Shown here: in pieces, positions 55,401 through 64,000 of the stretch
Numbering within the stretch: position 1 is the stretch's first letter
How the letters are laid out: each line of letters begins with the position of its first letter
Assembly (NCBI GenBank): GCA_002118135.1
Contig: BDIU01000084.1
Span: 53,486-117,485, forward strand
From: Trebouxia sp. TZW2008
Taxonomy: Eukaryota; Chlorophyta; Trebouxiophyceae; Trebouxiales; Trebouxiaceae
Length of the DNA: 64,000 nucleotides
Reading direction: 5' to 3'
Position numbers and translations under genes: made by a program
The notes under the pieces: generated by a model
What the model was told of the DNA's origin: nothing
The model's database searches: none
Seen by the model: the letters and a program-made list of their open reading frames with translations, nothing else

Positions 55401-58400
55401 GAAATCATGGTCACACCAGGCTGTTGCCCATCTATGCATCTCTAATTTGACTGCAGGGCTGGTGCATGTGATCAACAAGTTTCGGGTGAAGACGCTGGGT
55501 TTGGCTCCTGTGCGGTTGGGCAACAAGGGACCTCACCTTCTGGCAGCCCACTCGGTCAGTTGCTTCAACTCTTGCATTCATGTTGCAGTTCTTTTCCTTG
55601 GTCCTGGTATCCTGTCTGCCGAGTATGTGTGAGCAACCCCTTGACGGCTGACTCAGCAACTGAGCCTGCTCCTGCGCGGCTGGGCAGCAAGGGGCATCAG
55701 CTTCTGGCAGCCCACTCAGTCAGTTCTCACATCATGTTCTTTCATGAAGTAATAATGTCTACACTTTCCAGCAAGAGTGCTAGGTGTGTGTGTGGCTTAA
55801 GTCTTGTCTCGCCAGGCTGGCTTGTTCTGAGCGTCACTGGATGGACGTCTATTGTTCAACTTATGAAAGTCAGACAAAACAATGTCGTTCCAGATCTTTC
55901 TAGGCTGACTCTGGGGGGTTTACGCCTTTGACTTGACCACACAACATGACTTTGGGTGGTCTACAGTCTAATATCCTGCAGATGTGACGGTACCACCTAA
56001 GGCTCTTGTTCCTCAGTCGAGACTTCATGCAACACATCCTGCAGAGTGCCAAAACCTCTGCATATGTCCCTCAAAGATGTGCCACAAATGTGTCTCAAAC
56101 AGCTCATCAACAAGACAGACAGCGCTGCACAATATTTGTTGACTAGAGTTCAAGTCTCTGCCCCATACAACAGCACTGAAATGACAGTGGACTGGACTAA
56201 CTTTAAAAGGTGACAAAGCCCTTGCAGGCCAAACCTCAGCCTTGTGCAAACGAGCAAAAGCAGCACTTGCAGCACTTTCATTTATGCTGGGCATGTTCTG
56301 CTTTTGTGTTGATGATGTCAAAATTGTCAGCACTGGTGAGTTATTACGCTGACATTACATCCTTCAGGCTTGCAATTCTTCCTGCTTGGTCTGTGCAAGC
56401 CATTGCATGTTCTGACAGCGCAGCCAATGAGCGTCTGCATCCCTTGCGTGTATGCTGACACTATTGGCTTCTGCCTTGATACGCCTCCTGTCTAGTGCCC
56501 TTTTCTGCAGCAACTTTGAGTGATCATGTTGTACATGTGCCTCTTGCATTTCACTGGAAGCAGTTCTGGTGCCAATTAGACTTTCTGCTGCCTAAACATG
56601 TCTTGATGCCGGTTTTTCCCCAACAACAAAGAGCTCAGCTGTGTAAGTTGCCATTGTTCTGCAGGTGCCATTTGCATATTGCTGGAGTGAAGCGCTGGTG
56701 CCCAAACCTGCCGATTGGGGCGAGCACATCGACATTGTCGGCTACTGCTTCCTAAATGAAGGCAGTCACATGAAGTACCATGCCCTAAAAAAGTTACAGG
56801 AATTTCTGGCAACTGGTAAACCGCCTGTGTACATTGGCTTTGGCAGCCTGATGGTGGATGATGCCAAGAAGCTGACCAGAATCATCCTGGAAGCTGCTGA
56901 AGAAACTGGACAGCGAGTGTTGCTTTCAAGGTGAAAATTGCTGTAACTGTTGAAACATGACAACAACATGTTAAACAAGAATGATGTTGATGACTATCGC
57001 AATGACAGCAGTCACTGCAAGCATAGCATCATGTTGTTGTGATGATGCAATCAGGGGCAAAAAACAAATACAGTGCGCTGTCAGGCATGCTGCTGTGGCT
57101 TGACGTTCTTGCTAGACTCAAGTCTGAGTTGTGCTGTCTGAAAATCCTGAAATATCAAGAAAAACCAGATGCAACATAAGTTGCGGACACAGCACCAAAC
57201 AGTATCGGCTGTGGTTGGCTGTCCTACTTACATGCCAAAACACTGAACGAGAAAAAAGCCAAAACAAGGCCTAGCTTGCTGATAGTCACCTCTGCGCTCA
57301 TGCTGACTGCTGCTGCTACTGTCACTGCAGGGGTTGGGGCGGGTTAGGGGAGGGCTTTGACATTCCCAACACCGTTCTTCTTCTGGACAATGTGCCACAT
57401 GACTGGCTGCTCCCCCAATGCTGCGCTGTTGTGCACCATGGCGGTGCTGGAACCACAGCTGCAGGTTTGTTCCTCTTCTTTTCTCCTGGCTGCTGCAGAG
57501 CCACTGCTCTTCTTCTCTGCTAGCTGGTGTGCATGGCAGTGCTGGCACCACAGCTGCAGGTCTGTGCCTCTTCTTCTCTGCTTGCTGCTGCAGCACTGCT
57601 CCTCTTGTTCTCTCCTGGCTGCTGCAGAGTTTCTGCTCTCCTTCTCTGCTAGCTGGTGTACATGCTTGTGCTGGCACCACAGCTGCAGGTCTACCCCTGT
57701 TCTTCTTTGCTTGTTGCTGCAGCACTGCTCCTCTTGTTCTCTGCTGGCTCCTGGCTGCTGCAGATTTACTGCTCTTATTTTGTGTTAGCTGTTGTGCATC
57801 GCGGCCGTGCTTGCTTCACAGCTGCAGGTTTGTTCCTTGTTCTGCCTTGATTGATGCTTTCCACCAGGGGAGTTCTTTTTATGTTGGTGCTGTCTTCTTG
57901 TTGCAGAGACGCCTGAACTGAGTGCAAGCACTAATGGTTTAATAGTGTGTTCTCATTCTTTATCCTCAACAATTTTCATCACTTGGTCAGGCTCATTTGC
58001 TCTGTATGCTGTGCAGAGCTAGTTGCCGGCTGCCCAACAACAGTAATGCCTTTCCTTGGGGGGCAACCTGCACCCCGGATGGGGGTTGGCCCCTTCCCCA
58101 TTTGTCTGATTCCCATTTCCCGCGCTGTTCATGAGCAAATTTGGCTCATCTGCTGTACATGTTGTGCAGGGCTAATTGCCGGGTGTCCAACAACAGTCGT
58201 GCCATTCTTTGGGGATCAGCCCTTCTGGGGGGCGGCCTGCACCCGCATGGGGGTAGGCCCCAAACCCATCCCTATAGACAAGCTGGACACGCCTTCATTG
58301 GTTGCTGCTCTCAAATTCATGATGAAGCCTGAAGTGCAAGCAGCTGCTACAGAGACAGGCCAGGGCATCAAGCATGTAAGGCTCTGCCTCACATGTTGAT

Positions 58401-61400
58401 CAAATGAGGTAGCATGTCCACTGTGTGCAAGCATATAAAGCCTTTCTCAACTGTAAACAATCAACACGATAGCAGATTCACATTGTGTTAAAGCATGCCA
58501 AGTCCTGCCTTGAACCTCGCTGTGCCCTTCTGCCTAAAGTTGATATTTTCGGTTTCCTCAGATGCCCATCACGTGTCTTCAGCAACCTTGCCTAAAAGTG
58601 ATAGCGCTTGTTCATAATGGCTTAAAACAGGCTGTGGGAGCCTTCCACGTGCATTTACTCCTAGAGCAGATGCAAGCAAGAGGACCTTGAAGACTATTGT
58701 GACTCTGCTGTTGCCGTGTAGGAAGATGGGTAAAACAAAGCTGTGAAAGCTTTCCAGGCACATCTAGTCCTGGATTGGATGGAGGGCAGGGTGCCCCTGC
58801 ATTGTCTTCTGGCACTTGCATCAAGCAGTTACAAACAACGCTGACCTGTATAGCAGCAATTGAACAAGCAAACTCAAGGCTCTTGCATCTCCTGAATACT
58901 TGCTATGCAGGGGAAAGGACTGAAGAACGCATTTGAAGCTTTTTATGCGCATATACCCCTGGAGCAAACGGAAAGCAGGGTCCCTTGACTCGTTGATGTT
59001 GTTTTCCTGTTTGGGAAACCGGCTCAGAAAGGCAAATGCCTCTCAGCTGGCATGTGACCTTGCACATGTATACAACAATGCTGGTCCATGCACTGGATCT
59101 TTTTCACGGACATGTAGCAAGATGGGCTCAAGAAGGCTGTGGAAGCTTTGCGTGCACATCTACCCCTGGAATAAATGGAGGGCAGGGTGCTCCTGAAATG
59201 GCTTCTGGCACTTGCAACAAGCATTTGCAAACAAAGCTAACCTAAATAAAGTGGCACCTGACCAAAAAACCTGTAGGCTAATGCATGTCAGAAGGACATG
59301 CTGTGCAGGAGGACGGACTGAAGAAGGCATTCAAAGTGTTTAATGCACATCTACCCCTAGAGTGAATGGAAGGCCGAGTCCCTTGACTCATTGATGTTGT
59401 TTTCCTGTTTGGGAAAAGGCAGATGCCTCTCAGGTGGCATGTGACCTTGCACATGTATACAACAATGCTGGTCCATGCACTGGATATTGTTCATGGACAT
59501 ATAGGAAGATGGCTTGAAGAAGGCAGTTGAAGCTTTCCATGTGCAGCTACCCCTACAGCAAATGGAAAGCAGCTCCTGAAGTTTTGAGACACAGCAAATG
59601 CCTGCAACAGCTGGATGCATTTTGACTCTGAGGTTTTCTCTATAGGAAGATGGGCTCTAGAAAGCTGTGGAAGCCTTTCATGCGCATCTACCTCTGGAGC
59701 AAATGGAAGGCAGGGTGCCCTTGAAATGGCATCTGGCCGAACCCTGCTTTGGCAAGACTGACTTGTTAATCACATTCTGTTCTTGCTCGTGTGCAGGAAG
59801 ATGGGCTCAAAAAAGCAGTGGAAGCTTTCCACGCGCATCTACCCCTAGAGCAAATGGAAGGCAGGGTGCCCTTGAACTGGCATCTAGCCAAGCCCCATTT
59901 TGGCAACATTGTGTCAGAAACTGGGCGGGGTGTGGTAGGGCTTATCAGCGAGCCCATCAGAGGCTATAGAGAGGGCGGTAAGCACCAAAATGCCCTGCCC
60001 TTGCCTTGGCCTTGCTGTAATTTTGCACTCTTCTCGTCCTGCCCTTGCAGGCAGTCTATCTATCTGACTGTCTGAGATTGGGCAAGGGCTTATCAGTGAA
60101 CAGGTCAGGGGCTACAGAGAAGGCGGTAAGCACAAAACCGCCCTGCCCTTGCCCTGCCTTAGCCTCAACTTTGCAGTGCCATCATCCCAACATGCAGTCT
60201 GTCTATGTGTCTATCTGAGACTGGGCAAGGGGTGGTGCGGACTCATCAGTGAACCAGTAAGGGGCTAAAAAGGGTGGTAAGCACCCATGCGCCCTCTTCT
60301 TGCCCTGCCCTTGCCCTGCCCTTGCCCTGCCCTTGCCCTGCCCTTGCAGGCACTCTGATAGTTTGACGTCGGGAAACTTGTAATGGTTGATCTGATGTGT
60401 ATTGTCGTGAGTCCACGGTGCTTGTATCTGCCTGCTCATTCTTGAAAATGGCAGGTGTTATTGGGAATGAAACCACCACCGCAAGGTCTGGAATACAATA
60501 TCGATTCCTGCTCACATGCTCACTGATGCTGTGGTGATACAGGGTTCTTGGGGATCATCAAGGGGGTAAGGAAAGGTCTGGGGGGGGGGGGGGGGGAGGG
60601 GGGTGGTTCAGTGTACTATCTCTGGAAGGGACTGCCCCTGTCAGCAGCAGCAAATGATGTCACAGCCCATCCTGGGCTGTAGAAAGCAGCTAGTCCTTTG
60701 GTACTGTGATATTGCAGGATTTTAGGGGCCCATCAAGGGGGTGGGCAAGTGTCTTGGGAAAGGGGAGGGGGGGGAGGGACAGTGTGCTAACCCTTGAAGG
60801 CGCTCTCCCTGTCAGCAGCAGATGTGGGACTTCACGCTGCCAATGCAGGCTTGCTGCTGAAGACAGCCACCACTGAAAAGCATTGGTGTCAGACTGATGC
60901 TGTGATGGTACAGGATTCTTGGGGACCATCAAGGGGTTAGGGAAGGGTCTTGGGGGAGCTATGTACTACCTTTTGAAGGGGCTGTCCTTATCAGCAGCGG
61001 ATGTTTGGCTTCATGCCGCCAATGCAGGATTGCCGCTGAAGGCCACCAGTACTAAAAAGTACCAGTGTCAGATTGGGGCTGTGATGATACAGGATTCTTG
61101 GGGACCATCAAAGGGGTAGGGAAGGGTCTTGGGGGGGCTGTGTACTACCCCCTGAAGGGTCTGTCCTTATCAGCAGCGGATGTGGGGCTTCATGCCGCCA
61201 ATGCAGGACTGCTGCTGAAGACCACCACCACTGAACAATATCAGGGAGCAGTGAAAGGCGCCAAGTAAGCACAATTTTCAGAGCTATGCACAGCATGATT
61301 GCTATTGTCTGCAAGATGTCACTGCGACAATATCTTCAATCAGTCCTCTGCTTTGGCACATTTGCATCACTGCATTTGCATTACTGTATGTTTGCAGGCA

Positions 61401-62174
61401 ACAGCTGTCCTCTTTGGGCTGTGTTCTGAGTGCCCTCTGGCTCTCACTGTATGGTCCAGTCTGTTGATGTTTCAGTAGACCATTATTGGAGAAGTTACCG
61501 ATGCCCCCCAGCCAAGCTTGCTGCCTGACTGCTTGGGGTCCAACTCAAGCCATAAATGGGGCTTTTGCAGGGGCTGCATGCATGGCACCTCCACAAAAGG
61601 TGATCATGAAGACCACAATGATCTGCCAAATGAGCGCCCGCTTAGTCACGCAAATCTAGCAGCACAGCAGGAATTGAACCCTCTGGCAGAAGCTAGGGAA
61701 GAAGAAGCAGAGGAGGAAGATGCTGACGAGGAAGAAGATCACCGCTCGCCCTTCAAACGACGCTTTGGCGTCAAATTCACACATATCTCAGAGCACCTGC
61801 CATCCATTACGCATCGGTGGCCCAGATTCTCAAGAACAAGCAAGGAACAGAGGTTGAATAAGGACAACACTGACAGTGTATCAATATCAGCCAGTCAGAA
61901 GGAACAATCACCAGCAAAAGCACAGTCTTCAGCAGCGATTGCATCAGGCGACTCCGTGGCAATTGAACAACAGCCACAAGCCCAGTCATTGCTAACAGAA
62001 GGGAGTCAGTCAGCTGCTGCAAGCAGTGCAAAGTCAGGGCAATCAGCAGCAGCCCTATCACATGATCAACAAGGGCAGCCTGCAACAGCCCTGCCACATG
62101 ATGGCCAAGCGCAACGGGCAAGAAGCTCTGCAGAGATTCAACCTGGGCAGCTGTCAGATACACCAATACTTTAG
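52407..62174 (+). CDS. UGT80: Sterol 3-beta-glucosyltransferase (UGT80 type), 13 exons
   Basis: Transfers glucose from UDP-glucose to the 3-OH of membrane sterols. Exons: 52407-52712, 52859-53032, 53453-53551, 53984-54142, 54458-54559, 54879-54984, 55457-55554, 56665-56930, 57331-57464, 58170-58375, 59797-59977, 61093-61264, 61571-62174; 2607 nt, 868 aa. The first 130 residues are charged and Ser-rich. The GT-B catalytic part follows: [16 protein letters not shown] (mRNA codes [10 protein letters not shown]), [37 protein letters not shown], the UDP-sugar signature [25 protein letters not shown] and [11 protein letters not shown]-terminal of it lies a Gly-rich hydrophobic exon ([20 protein letters not shown]), then a 200-residue acidic and Gln/Ala/Ser-rich tail not usual in plant UGT80. 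All phases match. Introns 8-11 hold the densest exon echoes of the window. Confidence 0.95.
53325..53400 (+). repeat. Echo of UGT80 exon 3 head
   Basis: GATGCAG/AAACATGGCCACCAGTGCGG...GCGGCCTACAGGAAGTTTGC copies the true exon start at 53453 (AAACATGGCCACAGAGTGCG), about 125 bp upstream. It has a small deletion. Confidence 0.95.
54164..54195. repeat. Perfect 13-bp stem hairpin near UGT80 exon 4 donor
   Basis: TTGAGCTATGCTC, loop TCTGGT, GAGCATAGCTCAA, starting 22 bp after exon 4. Confidence 0.8.
55640..55730 (+). repeat. Echo of UGT80 exon 7 tail and donor
   Basis: CTTCTGGCAGCCCACTCA/GTCAGT (to 55725) repeats CTTCTGGCAGCCCACTCG/GTCAGT of the true exon end at 55554, with GGGCAGCAAGGGGCATCAG before it. 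Confidence 0.95.
55800..56215 (-). mobile_element. Degenerate non-LTR retrotransposon (LINE) 3' fragment
   Basis: Minus-strand frames read VLLYGAET then stop, [24 protein letters not shown], then, across frameshifts, a tail equal to [18 protein letters not shown] and the LR.ICG.SLRD block are typical of the region after reverse transcriptase in LINE ORF2 proteins. It lies antisense in UGT80 intron 7 and is plainly dead. Confidence 0.7.
56530..56600 (+). repeat. Diverged echo of UGT80 exon 8 head
   Basis: GTGCCTCTTGCATTTCACTG...TTCTGGTGCC resembles the true start GTGCCATTTGCATATTGCTG...GCGCTGGTGCC at 56665. Confidence 0.55.
57515..57835 (+). repeat. Three echoes of UGT80 exon 9 tail and donor
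   Basis: The true end GTGCTGGAACCACAGCTGCAG/GTTTGT (57444-57470) recurs as GTGCTGGCACCACAGCTGCAG/GTCTGT (57539), GTGCTGGCACCACAGCTGCAG/GTCTAC (57668) and GTGCTTGCTTCACAGCTGCAG/GTTTGT (57807). The period is about 115-130 bp. Polypyrimidine tracts with CTGCTGCAG lie between them. Confidence 0.95.
58000..58120 (+). repeat. Echo of UGT80 exon 10 head
   Basis: GTGCAGAGCTAGTTGCCGGC then [15 protein letters not shown] copies GTGCAGGGCTAATTGCCGGG then [15 protein letters not shown] of the true exon (58170), about 150 bp upstream. Confidence 0.95.
58600..59796 (+). repeat. Seven echoes of UGT80 exon 11 head
   Basis: Copies of AGGAAGATGGGCTCAAAAAA...GCATCTACCCCTAGAGC lie near 58625, 58727, 58910, 59115, 59308, 59503 and 59644, ahead of the true exon at 59797. 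They differ in length and decay; most have lost the CAG acceptor (TAGGAAG, TAGCAAG) or gained stops. Confidence 0.95.
60080..60290 (+). repeat. Two echoes of UGT80 exon 11 tail and donor
   Basis: The true end reads GGGCTTATCAGCGAGCCCAT...GAGGGCG/GTAAGCAC. Copies end at about 60126 and 60277, both with GTAAGCAC, about 150 bp apart. Confidence 0.95.
60297..60351. repeat. CCCTTGCCCTG minisatellite
   Basis: About five copies of an 11-bp C-rich unit, ending in CAG, in UGT80 intron 11. Confidence 0.85.
60540..61092 (+). repeat. Three echoes of UGT80 exon 12
   Basis: Acceptor-exon copies start at 60541, 60720 and 60912 before the true exon at 61093; the period is about 180-190 bp. The nearest copy is open throughout ([40 protein letters not shown]) but lacks the donor. 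The farthest has a run of 17 G (60580-60596). Confidence 0.95.
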
Positions 62175-63010
62175 CGCTTAAGCCAAAGACCATCAAGACA
62201 AGCAACCAACAATAGCCTTGGACAGGCTTTTGACCCCTGTGCCATAGTAGTTAGCACTGTATCTGTACAGTATGCATGCCTAGCTGGGCCTGCTGAGCCT
62301 GTCTAGCACAAGCATACAGTGTACGGCAGCATCTGATTTTTCTTCGCAGACTATGCCTTCTGCTTTGGCGTTGCATGCAGCTGCCATCACTGTAGCTGCA
62401 GGCTGTGCTGAGCAGCTTAAAAGCATGTTAGCTTAGTAAGCTTTTATTACATGACATTGCATGCTGAGAGGTATGAGGGATTACAGAAGAGAGTATATGC
62501 TATCACGGTGGGCGTTGACAGACACCAGCTTTGCTATCTTATGCATCACACGTTTTTGTAGACACTATGGTGTTTCTTTTGATGCACTTGGTGCTTGTGC
62601 CTGTCATGATTGTACTGCAAGAGCGCAGCTTGCCCATTGCGTACTGCAGTTGAGCAGCATCACGAGCTGCTGCGTAGCATCAAGTGAGGTACAACACACT
62701 AAGTCTTGTCTTTGAGTGGATGGGCAAGATTTGGATGATGGCAAGGAAGGCTGTGAAGTAGAGTCTGTATTTCACACTTCAAGCTGTGTTCATCACGAAT
62801 GCAAGATTGACCAAAACAGCAAAATAATGTCATCATACGGGACTGTGACATGATGCACACTAGCGATGGCTAGTACTATAGTGTTTGCTGCCGAGCCGCT
62901 GTTGCTTCATTGTGCCAACATAGCATTTGCCCTGATGGCTGAAGCCTTCTAGGACGACGTATAAAGCACATATTGTTGTGATCTGACGTGAGCTGTGTCA
63001 AACACCATAA
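62175..63010. other. 3' flank of UGT80 and unassigned sequence
   Basis: It contains CTAGCTGGGCCTGCTGAGCC at 62280-62310, the third copy of the LINE 3'-end motif seen at 3199 and 9335. Beyond that I see no supported gene; an 84-codon frame at 62461 has no other evidence. Confidence 0.45.
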
Positions 63011-63190
63011 ATGATGGCTGAACCTGAATCATCGATGAGCATCATTACCCATGCTAAGTGCATCCCAGACATTGCCACTTTTGGACCAGATGTTTCAATC
63101 TCATCTGATTTGATCCAGCTGCTCGGCAAGCTGAACTCAAGTCTAGCTAACAAAGGCCGTGCCATTCATTGGCTAAAGAAACTATTTTGA
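63011..63190 (+). CDS. Possible small protein or first exon, 59 aa
   Basis: Opens MMAEPESSMSIITHAKCIPD and ends GRAIHWLKKLF. Composition is protein-like, but no homologue or splice partner is visible. It may be the last or first exon of a gene beyond the window. Confidence 0.3.
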   Translation: MMAEPESSMSIITHAKCIPDIATFGPDVSISSDLIQLLGKLNSSLANKGRAIHWLKKLF

Positions 63191-63254
63191 ACCATGCTGC
63201 TTTGGTGGCCAAAGGCTGTTGAACACCTGAATGCCTGATCTGCCTAGCAGCCTC

Positions 63255-63375
63255 GTTGATGGCCAATTTGAATTTGCTAGGTTTGCTGGGCTTGTCTGCA
63301 TGCGGCCCTGTTGCTGATCATTTTGCGTCTGTTGATTTTGTCTGCATGCTGCCCTGTGGACTATCATTTGGATTC
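63255..63375 (+). repeat. Two tandem copies of a ~56-bp unit
   Basis: TTGTCTGCATGCGGCCCTGT...TGCGTCTGTTG and TTGTCTGCATGCTGCCCTGT...TTCTGTTG follow one another. Confidence 0.75.
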
Positions 63376-63429
63376 TGTTGGGTGGAGACAGCGTCCTGAC
63401 CAGTTGGTGGCTTGGCTGCTGATGATCTT

Positions 63430-63940
63430 AACTGTGAGCTGTTAGCTCTTAGTGGGAGTCGGGCAGGAGGCCTCCTTGCTCGCACATCAGCTAGCCTTTC
63501 TGCAGCATCAGCACAGAAGATAGGTACTGTTGAGCATCAGGCATGCAAGATCCTCCATAGCAGTGGTACCAACAAGTGATTGTGAGGTGTTGGCTCTTGG
63601 CAGAAGTCAGGCAGGAGGCCTCTTTGTTTACACATCAGCTTGCTTTTCTGCAGCATCAGCTTACAAGACAGATACCGTTGAGCATCAGGCATGCAAGACC
63701 TTCAAAGCAGTGCTGATAATCCTGGTTGTGAGGTGTTGGCTGTTTGTAGCAGTTGGACAGCAGGCCTCTGCGCTCGCAAATCAAATTGCTTATCTGCAGC
63801 ATGTAGAACAGTCACCCTAGATCATTGGGCATACAAGACCTTCAAGTCAGGAGTGATGATCTCAGTGGTGAGCTGTTAGCTCTTGGCAGGAGTCGGGTGG
63901 GAGGCCTCTTTGCTCCAACATCAGCTTGCTTTCCTGTTTA
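63430..63940 (+). repeat. Four diverged copies of a ~150-bp tandem repeat
   Basis: GAGGTGTTGGCTCTTGGCAG...GGAGGCCTCTTTG...CATCAGCTTGC...CTGCAGCATCAG recurs at about 63435, 63580, 63730 and 63868. Each unit includes a CTGCAG, so this may be an echo series of an exon lying beyond the window. Confidence 0.75.
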
Positions 63941-63943
63941 AGA

Positions 63944-64000
63944 TACTTTTACCTTTTTACTCTATAAAGAAAAAGAAAGGCGGATAAAAAGGTAAAAGTA
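63944..64000. repeat. Perfect 16-bp inverted repeat at the window end
   Basis: TACTTTTACCTTTTTA (63944-63959), a 25-nt spacer, then TAAAAAGGTAAAAGTA (63985-64000). It could be a hairpin or the terminal repeats of a very small or truncated element. Confidence 0.8.

Noticed and set aside
57357..57921. Two long plus-strand frames rich in Cys, Ser and Leu
   Set aside because: They arise from repeated CTGCTGCAG/polypyrimidine units of the exon 9 echoes; the true frame through exon 9 differs.

Overview
This is nuclear DNA from a eukaryote with many introns, most likely a chlorophyte green alga, perhaps a trebouxiophyte. The grounds are GT-AG introns ending in (T/C)TGCAG, plant-type families (a UGT80 sterol glucosyltransferase, a plant-like SEC24) and a possible TGTAA 3'-end signal. 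The lineage is inferred, not proven. I joined exons by eye using homology and splice phase. In the five large genes every junction keeps frame and every summed length is a multiple of three.

Layout, left to right: acetyl-CoA synthetase (+, 13 exons, 316-7318); a BTB-BACK-like protein (+, 8079-13897); a region with an inverted-repeat element (about 14.4-14.8 kb); a KCTD-like T1/BTB protein (-, 15287-16104); two convergent paralogues coding for small coiled-coil proteins (A + from 16515; B - from 23079), of which B carries a histone H3-tail look-alike; a small ORF (+, 23304-23606); a membrane protein (-, 24201-24869) divergent from an unknown gene (+, 25005-26059), followed by a Cys-rich ORF (26117-26521); SEC24 (-, 21 exons, 27418-42344); EMC1 (+, 14 exons, 42809-51707); sterol 3-beta-glucosyltransferase (+, 13 exons, 52407-62174); and a repeat-rich tail. 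SEC24 (COPII cargo adaptor) and EMC1 (ER membrane insertase) are divergent across 464 bp and could share a promoter.

The most striking signal is not a gene. Most large introns hold direct, diverged copies ('echoes') of the edge of the adjacent exon. Upstream echoes carry a 3' splice site plus the exon head; downstream echoes carry the exon tail plus a 5' splice site. They occur in six genes, in 1 to 7 copies, and reach an array with a 97-bp period in SEC24. The outermost, protein-preserving splice site is always the intact one. This suggests repeated tandem duplication across exon-intron junctions as a route of intron growth, with a large stock of decoy splice sites and possible alternative exons. 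Fragments of at least two non-LTR retrotransposon families are also scattered in introns.
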